Assembly (NCBI GenBank): GCA_029204225.1
Contig: CM055094.1
Location: forward strand, 31,429,427-31,493,426
Length of the DNA: 64,000 nucleotides
Origin: Diphasiastrum complanatum
Taxonomy: Eukaryota; Streptophyta; Lycopodiopsida; Lycopodiales; Lycopodiaceae
Reading direction: 5' to 3'
Shown here: positions 10,434 to 23,625 of the stretch, piece after piece
How positions within the stretch are numbered: position 1 is the first letter of the stretch
Layout: each line of letters starts with the position of its first letter
Translations under genes and position numbers: made by a program
Notes under the pieces: model-generated
The model's input: only the letters and a program-made list of their open reading frames with translations
The model's database searches: none
Told to the model about the DNA's origin: nothing

Positions 10434-12221
10434 AGTATTAAGTAGTGCTCTTTTAAGGGAGTGTGTGAAAATAAGATATGAGACACATAAATTAGAATGT
10501 GAATGTGCTTGAAACTTGAAAATTGAGAGAGAGATTGTAAGAGGGAGCCTAGAGAGATGGAGTGTGAGGGAGAGAAGCTAAATTAGAAGCTAGTGTTGCT
10601 AAAACTAAAAATAGTGTGCTGGAAGTTAGAACCATAGTTGCAGCTCTTGATCTGAAAATTAGGATTAGGGTTTTCCAAAATCCCAAAAAATCTTTTTCTT
10701 CCTTGAAAAATTTTAGAACTATTAAAAGGGCAAAAGTATGTTGTTGTATTAGCAACAGACTACTAAAACAATTGCATACTGAGGGAAGCCCTTTTGAAAT
10801 CATGAACTATTGCAATTATCACGCTTAAAGCTAGTTGGGTCCCAAATTCATGGATGATGAGTGAGAATAAAGATGGACATGCGAACGACGACTTAATAGC
10901 CTACTTTATAGATAAAATATCAATAATATAGAAATCATGACATGGATAACTGAACTAATTCTTTTTTGTCTTTAACTTGTTGAAAAATGTGATGGAAGAG
11001 ATTCACAATGTTAGGATTAATGTCTGATAACGGAATGACATTAATCTATCCCTGATCTTGCCTCTTCATTTACAAATAGCTATAGAAATTAGATGAACTA
11101 GACCAACTAAAGACTAACTTACAAAGTAAAATAGACCATTTTATAAAATTGTTATACTCGACTAAAATACTAAACTGCAGGCTTTATATATTTCAAAATA
11201 AAAGTACATAATCTGAACCAAAATGTCTATGTTCTAATACTATTAAGACTAAGTGACAATGTTTTAATAATTTTGGGACAAACCCAAGTCCCATTCTTTT
11301 CTTTTATGAGGTCCTATAATCAAAATTAAGTTCAATCACACTAACTTGACAAAGACCTTAGCACGAACTTAAGTTCAAGCACATGCTCATTGCTCAAACT
11401 TAAGTTCAAGCACACAAGCATGTACTAAAGAGAATAGAGAGAGAAATTAATTCATTCCAAAATCAAAAATAAAAATCAATATTACTAAAACATTGTTAAG
11501 TGTGATAGAGCTCAAGATCACAATCCAAGTCTTAGGATTGATCACTAAGAGAATCATTCGAAAACAATGATTTGTTTTTCAAACTATAGGGAGTAAAATT
11601 CAAAACTCTTTAGGAGGAATTTATGTCTACACCTTTACATTGCAACCTAAACACTAAAAATAACTTGCTTTTGCCAGAATATAAGGTTAGAAAAACAAAA
11701 TCAAAAAAAAAAAAGGAACTTAGAACTATTTCACCATTTCTTTCACAAGGTTGACAATTCTTTCCCGTTTCAAGAAGGCGTTTCAAAAAAGTTCACGAAA
11801 CATTGCTATAGGTTTTTTTTTTAGACAGGTTTAAAAGCCTATTAAACTTCATGTGAGCATTACAAAAATCTCATGCTCCTAATTTTTTAGCTTCTTTTTT
11901 CATTATTGTAGCTACAGGTTTTGTCGGACAAAAAAGGTTAATCTTTGATCTCGCATAGGTTAGAGATGATGTAATATGTTTTTCTAAGGGCCTTTGTCAG
12001 AAGCAACCAAAAGCAAAAAAACTCTACTTGCTCTCCAATTGAATTTCAGCCCAGATAAGCCTAAGCTAGAAGGATACTTCAAGCATCTTAAAGTATCCTG
12101 AAGTTGAATAGTTTTAAGAAGGATAGCATAGGATCTCTAAACAGATACGAAGAGGCCACACTCTTGAATGTTGAAATCTCCAAGAAGATTGTAAAGTGTT
12201 AGACATGTGATGGGTGTTTGC
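10434..12221. other. 3' flank of the NEMP gene, no gene recognised
   Basis: AT-rich. A short duplicated AACTTAAGTTCAAGCACA lies at about 11366 and 11398. Nothing coding is supported. Confidence 0.5.
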
Positions 12222-12330
12222 TAAGTACACCACAATAATTACTATCTATATCAATTGATACATTTAAGTACACCAAAATTTCTACTATCTATCCATTGAT
12301 ACATTTAGGTACACCATAATTTTTAAAATC
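12222..12330. repeat. Tandem repeat in the NEMP 3' region
   Basis: About two and a half copies of a roughly 46-bp unit containing GTACACCA ... TACTATCTAT ... TTGATACATTTA. They lie just past the stop codon of NEMP, so they may be part of its 3' UTR. Confidence 0.7.
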
Positions 12331-12343
12331 TTGATAAATACAT

Positions 12344-12654
12344 TTAAAACCATCCAGAAGTGTCTGTTTCTTCCATAGCAGCAGTCAATTCAATTTCATC
12401 ATCTGCTCGTTCTTCACGAACTTCATTAGGAATAATTTTTATTCTACCAGCATTATGAAGAACCCAATTTGAGAAATCGGAAGATGCTAGTAGCTCTCTA
12501 ACAGCTTGCTGAGTGTTGGTCTTTGTAAATTCGTCCCACTCACGCTTCGAAAACTGTTTTCTTGTTGTGGAGTGAAATGTTGAATAAAAATCCTGTTCAT
12601 TTTTTAGAGATGAATTGATCTGAGGGCTTGAAGGAGACACAGGAAACGGAACCC
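12344..12654 (-). CDS. NEMP: NEMP exon 10 (residues 424-526), C-terminal domain
   Basis: Acceptor GCATGCAG. It encodes PVSPSS, then SKREWDEFTKTNTQQAVREL and LASSDFSNWVL.NAGRI, typical of the plant NEMP C-terminus, then an acidic tail ending SGWF and TAA at 12344-12346. Confidence 0.92.
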
Positions 12655-13658
12655 CTGCATGCCAGTAAGCAAAATGGTCCAACATTTAGTTTTTATTTAC
12701 AGTGACATATTGGAAAAAAATTCCTCCCCACTCCTGACAGCTTGAGATGGCAAAATCCTTGCATAACATTCCATATAATAGTAAGACGACTAAAAGTGTC
12801 CACGCCTGATGTTGCACGGAAAACAAAAAACTGTAACTTCCAGGTTAACATAGCACCAACCAATGAATGATGAGAAACTTTCAGCACAAACACTCGCACA
12901 TTGTTCCAATACCTGAATGGGCATCCTTTTTTTGGAATTTGACGTTGTTTCTGTAAGGTGAAGGGCTGAAATGGAGTCGATATTTTGATTCTTTGAAACT
13001 GCCATTCACATCATAGCCATCTTAGACATTGAAATCTAGTTCAGAAACTACTGAATGATAAGTTGTAAATTGACTAACATGGTAGTTCACTAGCTCAACT
13101 CAAAGACTTTCAACAAGTAAAAATACAATGATTGTCCAGGGAATAGACACTTAGCAATAATAAAACGGGTTTGCAAAGCATTTTCTAAAACTTAAGCCAA
13201 GCGTAGAATGCTGAAACTCCAAGGAAAAACAACAAAAAAGAACTTCAAGACAGCACGGCTATATGGAAGAACCACCAGTGCAGAATGGCTAACTGGAAAT
13301 CCATGACAAAAAAGCAAAAAATCACTTCAAAACAGCATGGCTAGAGCCTAGCTTGGACCACCACAATTGCACATGAAACTCAAATACAGAATATATGGAA
13401 GAAAAAAATCTGTCAACTAAATGATCAAAAAAGAATCTTGAAAATATAACTGCTTTTTACTAATTTGACATAATTAGAGCTTTTTTCATACAGGAAAAGA
13501 CAAACTGGGGAAAGGAATAGTACATTGACCATAGCAGTTGAGATGCTTCTGGTAAAATCTTGATGAACGATTTTCCCACAGAGCTGATTAAAATTCCAAA
13601 TAGCAGCCCAACCAATGCAAATAGACCGTCCACAGAGCTCTGAAATGCCAAACATCAG

Positions 13659-13715
<57 letters not shown>

Positions 13716-16700
13716 CGGAACCAATGCTAGAGCATGCTAGATTGATTTCTACTCAAAAATCAGCATTTTTGCATGTGTAGAATTGATCTTTTGTAGGTCA
13801 AAACTCAATATAAGGTTATATACTTGATCAATTCCGATTTCACACTTGGCTTATTGGAATTAGATGATTTTTGGTGCATTAGGAAGGTCTCATTGGAGTC
13901 TACAAGAAAATATACCAAGTTTCTAGAAATTGCATGTAGAATTTGAGATATTCAATTTTTTGTGATTTTGTCAAAACCCTAATTTTGATTGGATCTCTAG
14001 TTTGTGAGGTTACTGAACTTCATTTGAGTGTGTTTCAATCTTAGGAAGTGGCAAGAATCATTAGATTGAGGATAGATCATAGGTTGATCAAGATTTCACT
14101 ATTCTATGTGTTGATTTTCGAGTTAGAAGTGCTAGAAGAGATTTGAGAGGTTCCATATCTTTGTGATTTCTTCTTGAGTTCATTTTTTGACATTCAAGAG
14201 AGTGCTTTGTGCATTGGAACAGGTTGAAAGAGAAGATCAGGTCACTTCAACATGGCTACAAGTGGTAGATTTATGTTGGAGAGCAATGATAGGCTTACCT
14301 CAATCAACTATTCTACTTGGAAGGTGAGGATGGAGTCCTTATTGGAGACGAATGAGTTGATGGAGATTGTTGCAGGTGTGGAGGAGAGACCTCAAGCACC
14401 TCAAGATCAAATGAGGTATGACAAGAGAGCAAAGAAAGCTCTACACATGATTAAGATGAATGTTACCAATGAACTTCTCAAGGAAGTTGATAAGTGCACA
14501 TCATCTTTGGAGGCTTGGGAAGCTTTGAAGAAGCTTTATGAATCCAAATCTACATCAAGAGTGCTTACTCTTAGGAGGTAAATCTTTCAAAGTTTGCAAA
14601 AGAAAGAAGAGAGTACTCATGCTTTTGTTTTGAGGGTTAAGGCATTCAATAATGAGTTAGCATGTATTGATGAAAGCATTAAGGAGGTAGAGCTTGTTCA
14701 AGTTATACTTAATGGCTTGTTGGATGATCATGTTAATCTTGTTCAAAGTTTTGCTAATCAAAACACTTTGCCAAGTATTGTGGATTTGCTAGAGATCTTG
14801 GTGAATGAGGAGTATAGGCTTCAATCAAGAGGAGGTGGATCTACATCAACATCTCATTGTGAAGAGGAGGCTATGTTCATCAAAGGCAAGTTCAAGGGCA
14901 AAGGCAAAGGCAAGTGGTCTAAAGGGCAAGATCAAGGTGAGACTTCCTCTTTTGGCAAAAAGAAAGATAAGTCTAAGTTGAAATGCTTTTATGTGGTATC
15001 AAAGGGCATTTTTCAAATGAATGTTTGAAGAAGCAAAGAGATGAAGGTAGCAAGCAAATCAACTTTACTACTAATGATGAGGGTCTAGGTGGTGGTGATT
15101 CTCTTTTGATGTGTTCATCAAGTCCAATATCAAGTGAAGGTGACAAAGATTCATAGTGGATTGATAGTGGAGCTAGTTCACACATGACTAGTCACAAGGA
15201 GTTCTTTACTTCCTTTGGTCACTTATGATGGAGCCAAGAAAGCAATTCACATGGCCAATGGTGGTGAGTGTGTGATTGAAGGTATTGGTTCAATTCCTAT
15301 TTGTCTCTCTACTAATAGGAAAGCAAGACTTGATGGTGTTCTTTACATTCCTTCACTTTCAAAGAATTTGCTAAGTGTTGGTCAAATGATAGAGAAAGGA
15401 TACATGGTAAAGTTTGGTGGTGATGCTTGTTTCATTACAAAGGAAGAAATCTTGGTTGCTAGGGGCAATAGACAAGGTAGACTTTTCAAGCTTGATGCTT
15501 TTGTTATGGCTAACAAAAAGGATGGAATGGAAAAGGAGATTGGTCTCAACTTTCCAAAATTACCTTTTAGCATCAATAAGATTGGTGGATCTTATGCAAA
15601 GTCTATCAAGCTTCCTTATGCTAGATCTAGGTCAAGATCTAATATGCTTCTTGGAGATGTTCATCTTTGTGCTAACTTGGCTAGTCTTGAGGATAATGAT
15701 GGTGTTTCAATGGTTCTTCATGGCAAGTGCAAGCATGCAAAAGGTAAGGAAAGAGCTAACTTCATCAATGGAGGTGAAGGTTCTTCCTTGGAAAAGATTG
15801 TTGTTAATGATTCTTTGATCATATGGAAAAGGATGTTACTAGGTGCATGCATGAAGGAGGTGGTTCTTCTACATTCTTTTGTTATGATTCCAAGAAAGTC
15901 ATTTTTCCAGCAAGTGGAGTCACATGTCTTCATAAAGAGAGTAGATCAAATGGTTCTATCAAGAGACTTGGTGAGGAAGATAGTCACAAGTCAAGAAGAA
16001 GAGAAGAATGTGAAGAGTTCAAAGTAGGATGTACTTTGAATGATGTCATTGTGAATGATAGTGAGGAAGAATCATTATCATTGAATAGAAGTTCTTGTTT
16101 GAAGAAAGAGAGTACTTCAATCATCCTTATGTTGAAAGTACTAATCATTTTTTTCATGGCTTCTAATGTCTTTGAGGTTTCTAATTCTGATGATGCAATC
16201 ATTAAGAGGGAGCCTTATGAAGGAAAGAGCAATGGAAGATTGGTTCTTGGGAAGATCCAAGGCATGGATCTCACATCTCTTCATCAACTCAAAGGATTCT
16301 ATGATTGTGAATTGATCACTCATGATCGAGATGGCAAAAGGTTGGTTGGAGAAGACTACATGGAACAAATCGAGAGGCAATTTCTTCAAGACAAGGGAGA
16401 TCTCATTGGAGAGCTTATTGAGGTTTGTTCTGGACTCAAGAGGGCTGGATTTCTTAGGTTTGATACTCATCTTCACCTACTCTACTTCATGTTGGATGGA
16501 AAGTTTAGAATCTATTTTTTGATTTATGATGGTGACATTGGTGACATTGTTTTCACTAACCTTTGTGGAAATTCGAGATCAAGCATTGATGAGATCTTGT
16601 TGGATATAGATCATATGTTTGAGAGGGAGTATTTCCAGAGGTTCAGGTCTGAAGATATTCATATCTTTGATATCTTTGATGATCAAGAGAAAGGTAAGCA

Positions 16701-19700
16701 AGTGGAAGCGACACACTTTGCTTTATTCACATGTTTTGGAGAATTTTCTTGTGTAGATGATGCTATGCAAGTGGATATTGGTTCTCATGGTTTTCATACT
16801 GGAAAATAAAGTAATGGATCTGAAAAACAAAGTTTGTTCAATGACTTTGATGGTCAAGAGGAAGATCAAGAGGTTGGTCTCAAAGGGCTTCAACAACACA
16901 AAAGGAAAGGTGGCAATTTGGAGCTAGTCAAGAGCATCAAAGGAGAGGTAATTGGCAAAGATGTTATGGATCTGTTTTTGCAGCTTATTGAAGACTCAAG
17001 TAAGGTCAAAGGAGCAGCAAGGAAGTGTTGTTCAAGTTTACTTTACTTGTTCTATCTCATGTTTGAGCTATTTCATGTGGATGTGTGCAAATTGTCAAGA
17101 TATGGACAAACTAGCTACATTGTCTTGCAATATCTTATTGTTGGAGTTGTACTAGCATTCTTGGCTAGTTTTGCTGATGGAAATGAAGCTAATGGAGGTT
17201 CATTATGTCACTCATCCATGGCTAAGTTCTCAAGTGTTGAGCTACTTGGTGCCAATACTTGGAGATTGTCAATTTTTGGTAAATTCATGGTCATTTTCTT
17301 GTGTCAAGTAGATCTTGAAGATGGACTAGTGCAAACTACTTGGTTTATGGAGTCATGTGGTGCTAGATTTGCATCATGTATGTACTCACCTACTCATGGA
17401 TTTCCAAGGCTTGATGGTTTCTTGTGGCAAGATGGAGATGGAAGCTCATTCATGGAGTTTTATGGTGGAGACATATCAAGAAAGGACAAAGTTGGAGGAC
17501 ACAAGCAAGCAAATGGTCATCACTCACATTTATTGTTTGGTTGCTATAATTTTCCAGAGAGTTCAAAGTTTGAAACATGGAGGAATCATTTTATTCACAT
17601 TCTATTTGGTTCTTCATGTTCTAGTTATATCTTGATGTGTAAAATTGATGTAAGAAATAGTGAAGCATCCAATTTGGACACTATTCTCTATATTAATTAT
17701 GAAAGATACTTTAGAACCTTAGAAAGGAGATCTATACTTAGGATGGAGATCATTCTAAAGTTGGATCAAAGTTCTATTGTCAAAACTATGCCAAAACTAG
17801 TTGAAGAGGGAGTGTGAGAGATTTCAACTAGTTTAGTCTAGTTTATTCATATTTTGGTTAATTGTCAATAAGAGGCCAAAACTCATTTTAGACTTAGAGA
17901 CAAACTTTTTGAAGTTATATTAGTTTAAAATACATTCAATAAACACTTTTGGAAAGTGTGGGAAAGTTGGTAGTCGAGTTTGAGAGAAATTCAAATTTGA
18001 ACTTTGGGTACATTGAATCTAGACCCAAAAATAGTAGGGTTTACATTTTGGAGGGAAAGCCAAGTGGCCAAATAGGCTTTTGAAACTCTATAAAAGGATG
18101 TAACTCGTGGAGAGACACATCTTCTCTCTTCTCTCTCTCATTTCATCATTATACATTGGGTTCTACTACTCATTGGTGCACTATCTTGGTGTTATCTTGC
18201 AATTCTATGTGTAGAATGATCATTTATTGCTATTTTCGGTTCCACACGTGTGAAATACAGTAGGGTACTGTAATTGTACGGACAACAAACATATTTTATG
18301 TTTTGGTTCATGTTTGATCAATATCTCTTAGAGTTTGCATCTCATTTTGTATGTAGATGCTGATTTTTCTACATTGGCAGGATTGTTGGTTTGCTCCTTA
18401 TTGTAACCAAAGATTTGGGACATGGATTGGATCTTGAATGATCTGAAATCCTTCACACTTTGCACACTACTTTCATTGCATCTGCATGCGTTAAAAAAAT
18501 GCAATACTTTTCAAATCATACAAGCATTTCTCCACTATCCCTGATAAATGTGTACAAAAGTTTACATTATGTAATATGTATGCATTTCCTTCACATGAAA
18601 AATTAACAACACATGGCAAAAGGATTGAGATCTTCACTTTTGAACAATTATTAAAAGATGAACTTTTATGTCAAAAGTGTCTCAAAACTTCAATGTCTTG
18701 TATGATGAATGAAGAGGAATATATATTTGGAAAAACTTGTTAATAAACGTTTAACACACATAGATATAGGTTAAATACAAAATTCAATCAAGGCCTAGCT
18801 TTTACCTGTTTTTTTACAAAACAAATTAGCAATACCTGAAGAAGCATAACAGCCCCAACGAGTCGGATAGCCCACTTAACGAATTCTGCAGTTCCATCAT
18901 CTACACTTCCATCACCTGTTAAAACAAGTTTTCTCACACCCCAAAATCCCAGCCAGGCCCCCATCACAACAACCCCTATGAGCAAAAATGCAGCAACCTG
19001 TCAACACAAACAATTAGCACGTTGTAAGCAAAGAGCTGAAGAACAGGTATGGCTCAAAGAAACACATAGAATACCAAAAGAGATGAGATTATAGTTGCCC
19101 GTTCTGTTCCGGAATGGAACGCATTTGATTCCGGGACCTGACTGTAGTCAAGTTGCATGGACTTCCGAATTCCATTGTGTCTGATAGGGATCCCAAGTTT
19201 ACAGGTAATTTCTAGATAGAGGTATTTGCCAAGCTGGGAACATAGCTGCGGATGAGTAATACGGAGCATCCTCAGACAGATGGTTAGACACAGAGGGTTA
19301 GTCAAATTTTGGAAGACATGCTCCATGCATATGTTAGTGATACGTAGATAAGAAACACGTCCACAGGATTGAGCCCTTTTGAGCTCAACGCTAGTTATAG
19401 GCCAGCTAGCCCAACTACCTTAGGGATTCCTCGAAAGGTTCCTAGTGCTACCGTCTATGGAGTTTTTAAACCAGATGCAGCAAAGGTTAGAGACGGCACG
19501 AGCTAACCTGTCTAAGGCAGTGGCTAATGCAAAAAAGCCACACATGAGAACCGTACCTACCGAGAATTTGAGATAGGAGATTGGGGATATTTACAAGTCC
19601 CTCCCAAGTCAAAGGTGCTACGCACAGGACAGTGTGCCAAGATATCTCCTAGGTATTGTGGACCATGGCTCAAGCTTGGAGACATAGGTTTGTGACATGA

Positions 19701-21190
19701 GGTGTCATCATACGCATGAGCTACTTGGCCACTTATGCCCACTTGCACTTCCACTTAGTTGAAGTTACAAAAGGGGGATCAAAATGTATTTACAAAAAAT
19801 TGCCCCCATTCCATTTGTACAACTTGCATTAACTAAGTTTGCCTAGCTATTAGGGGTAAAATGTGCATCTTATTCCAACATCCACTTCAAAAGATCAAGC
19901 AAAACCAAGGAGGAATGTTTAAGGTTTCATTCCTAAAAATGCATATGTCTACAACTTATGAGGATACATATATATGTTCACTTTAAAGAACACCCTTACG
20001 AAAAAGAAAATCAAAGCTTTAAATTTATATAGAAATCTAGTTTTTGGACACCATGAGCTTGTAATTCAAACTTGGTTCCACCTTACATGGCTACAAGAAG
20101 TAGGGCCTACTTGGACTCATGTGCCTTGAAACACCTACTAAAGCTTAATCTGAGGAGCTAAGATATTGAAGCTTTGAAAACCCCTGAAGAAAACCAAGGC
20201 CATTCATTGATTGAAGGATAGGAAGAGTGTCTTTAAGCTTGCCATTTTTAATAGCTCAGCTGATCTCAGATGCCATGGAAATCAAAAGTAATTATGATAC
20301 TTCTTGAGCTTGTGTGCTGAGTGTCATTCAGAATGTAACATCCTTATGAAATTTGAAAAACATGGGCTACACGATAATAGGTATCATCCCTTATTGACCA
20401 ATTTCCTTCCCCACTCCCACATATTTTGCAAATTCAAACGTGCATTTATACTTGTATGCTCTAAGCAATTTATGTTACATTGTATCAACTTTACATTATT
20501 ACTCCCCTTCTACCAGATCAGATACATATCCAGGAAAAAGAATGGACAATATAGATCTAAAGAGATGGTTCAAACCAATTACAAAACACACACATCTTAC
20601 TGGGTTAAGTGTGCCTTCATCTAGCCCAAGTTCCAGTAATATGGGTGACAGCAGTTTTGCGATATATCGGAGGATCACCGTTCCAAAGCCTACCTGCAAT
20701 AGTATCGAAAGAAGTTCAAACAGAATATTCAAAAGGGCTAACAGAAATCGAGTTACGGTCTCATCGAGTTACCGTCTCATCTAATTTCATGAAAAAATAC
20801 TTTACAATCATAATCTTGAATTGCTGTCCATTTTTTGTATCTCAACAATTATACTATATGAATACTCCAAACCTTAATTGAAAACTTCTCACCAGTGAAC
20901 CATACATAACAATGTACAAGGTGCTCTTTCGTCCCGTTGGCAATAGTTTCATACCCTGCAATGACATCATGGGACTCATCACCTTCTGGCCATGGACCAA
21001 CAGAGTGCCTGTTACGTGATAAGGCTCCCATCATTTAGAACACGACTCCAAGCAACCATGAGAAGAAAAGTTAATTAATTTAAAAGCAAAATATTCCCCT
21101 CCAATTTCATAGGTTCTCTAGAGTATCATACACACTTGAGATGTACATTTATTCTGTCTTTTGTACCTATAAGACATCAATAAAGCTTCT

Positions 21191-21245
<55 letters not shown>

Positions 21246-23547
21246 CTTGCTCCACTCCACAGATTAGGTTTGGAGTTTCCTCAAGCTAGCTTGTGAAGCT
21301 GCGCCAACAGCCCAAGAGTTTTGCTAGCAATCATCGTGGGCTACTGGTAGCAGCCCAATCAATCCTTTAATCTACTTTTCCTATGATAAATTTGCCAGCC
21401 TCTTTTGAAAACAATCAGCAACCAACAGAGATTGGGAGCCGAAATCTCAGATTTAATGTCTCCTCTATCAACGCTGGACCTGCAACCTAAAAATTACAAT
21501 TTTTTTCACCTCGTTTGATCTATTTTAAGGCTCAAAAATCACCTACTTTCTTGCTGTCCCACAGCACTGGACTATCCTCCGTTGTTGGCTCCAATTTTCG
21601 CAAAATTTGCATGCCTTGTCCAACCTTTGCTGCATTAATTATGATGAGGAATACCTCTCTCTAGGCTCACTTATGTACAATCCTCAAGCACCCCTTAACC
21701 CTGACCATTCCTAAATCTCGACACATGGCCAATTCCATGCACAGTCGACACCTGCCACTTGGCATTACCCTAACACATGAACAAGTGAGTGGGCTGACAT
21801 GTGTCACTCATACATTGGACCAAGTGTCCCAGTGAGCATGCGACACGTGTCATAACATTTCACTCACACTGGACCAAGTGTCCCAGTGAGCATATGACAT
21901 GTCATGTTGACTAGTCAACTCTCCTACATTTTAGGAGGTCAGTCTAGCCACTCCTAATTAATGACCCAGCCCTACACCAAAGCAACATGCGACTCAGAGG
22001 CTCAGAAACTTAATTGACAACTTTATTAACATTTCTTTTACAAGCGTCTTCACAGGCCGGTGACTTAGCAATTTCATTTTCTTACAAGGGTACGTCTGTG
22101 AGTAAAAACAGTAGACAACCGGGACAAGGAGTGAAAACTGATTATCCTTGGAATAGAGCAGAGCCACACTTTTCTTTTGAAAGATCATAATGTTTCTTTC
22201 AATCGTAGAAACGGTTTCCCTTGGAAATTCTAGTCCTTTCTAGCTTTCTTGCCCCTGTTTGACATAAAGTCTAATCTAGCATTGTATAACTTCAAAAAAA
22301 CTAGGCATGCTAGTAGATGGAATTACTGCATGCAATCCTTTTTGGGTTAGAAAAACTAGGACAACATCATCCGCATATAGTAAAATAGAAGAAAGGATGT
22401 CCCCAAGTTTACACCATGTTGCTCAATGCCTTTTTCAAGCTCATCAATGTAAAAGTCAAAGAGTGTAAGTGAGAGTGAACAACCTTGCTTCACCCTGATC
22501 GTATCAATGATTTGCTCAAATGTGCACGTGGAAGAGTGACAGCGTTCAATCACTTGCTCATATAGTGTCATGATTGGTAAGGTGATAATTTTGGGAAAAA
22601 TAAAGACCTTATTATAATCTTTGGATCATCATATGTCAAGGGACAAACTCAGATTCACAGGCTGTTTGAAGTCCAAGAAGCAACAATATACTTGCTCTTT
22701 CCTGAATCTAGCCTCCTAAATGTGTGACATTAGGGTAAGAATCATGATGTGGGATAGTCTTCCGAACCAGGTCCGGTCTCATTGGGTCACCATTCTTGTG
22801 AATGGGGTGTATGAAATTTGTGCGCCAAGAGGGAGGAAAGCCAATATTGACTGTGGTATTGAGGAGTGTGGCAAAGATACATAGGGCAATACAAAATGTT
22901 GTAAGAGAACTTACAACAAGAGTTTCCATGAGACAAATATTTGCAATAATTATTCAATCTAACTAGATGCTAGCCATCATGCCATATCATGAAATGAGCA
23001 GCTGAAAAAGACTATGAAGGTGGAAGATTTGAGTGTCATACACCTGGAGGGTGTGTGCAGGTCCATGAACCTTGTCCTATAGCCCTTGGTGCCAAGAATA
23101 TCTCTTGTACCATCAATGCTACGCATCCCTGGTCAACATAAGATGTCAATGAGTAGAGCATAAAGGCTGGTCATGAAAGAGGCAGTGGTACCTCCCTTGA
23201 TCTCATAATATAGAGGACAATTGAAGAGAAGATGCTCCTCTATCTCAAAGCCACCTAAAATACACAAATCAAAAATTCTATCTTCTTTGAGAATACACTA
23301 GAAACGGCCAGACTCAACATGTAGCCAATGAGACGCCAGTGCTATGCATGAGTATTTCCTATCTCCCATGTCTGCAGTCCTCGACTCCAAAAATTTATAA
23401 TGTTCAACCTTAAATTAGCCTCCACCTGGTTAGGAGGCATGATAAATTCGGCGAGAATGATGTGATGTGGGAGTGAAGGCTTTGCTTGAATCATAAGTGA
23501 AAGCATGGAGATGTGTGTGTGTGTGTGTGTGTGTGTCTGCGCGCGCG

Positions 23548-23625
<78 letters not shown>

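Larger units (their letters stand above)
13720..18373 (+). mobile_element. Copia D: non-autonomous copia-like element with unknown cargo ORF
   Basis: The order is a degenerate primer-site-like ACCAATGCTAGAGCATG (about 13719-13735), a 515-bp leader, gag and the protease active site. There is then about 2.2 kb with no recognisable integrase, RT or RNase H, a polypurine tract (AAGAGGGAG, 17804-17812) and a 3' LTR. The 5' LTR is missing. The element lies antisense in NEMP intron 7. Its gag is close to those of copia B and F, so it could have been mobilised by relatives. Confidence 0.8.

Noticed and set aside
10112-10486. HTHTHT and SLSLSL frames
   Set aside because: Artefacts of the TG and GA microsatellites.
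12790-13005. 71-residue minus frame starting MAVSKNQN
   Set aside because: It runs through NEMP exon 9 in a frame that does not fit the phases of exons 8 and 10 and then reads through the intron.
16141-16476. 111-residue minus frame within copia D
   Set aside because: Shadow of the plus-strand cargo frame; no motif.
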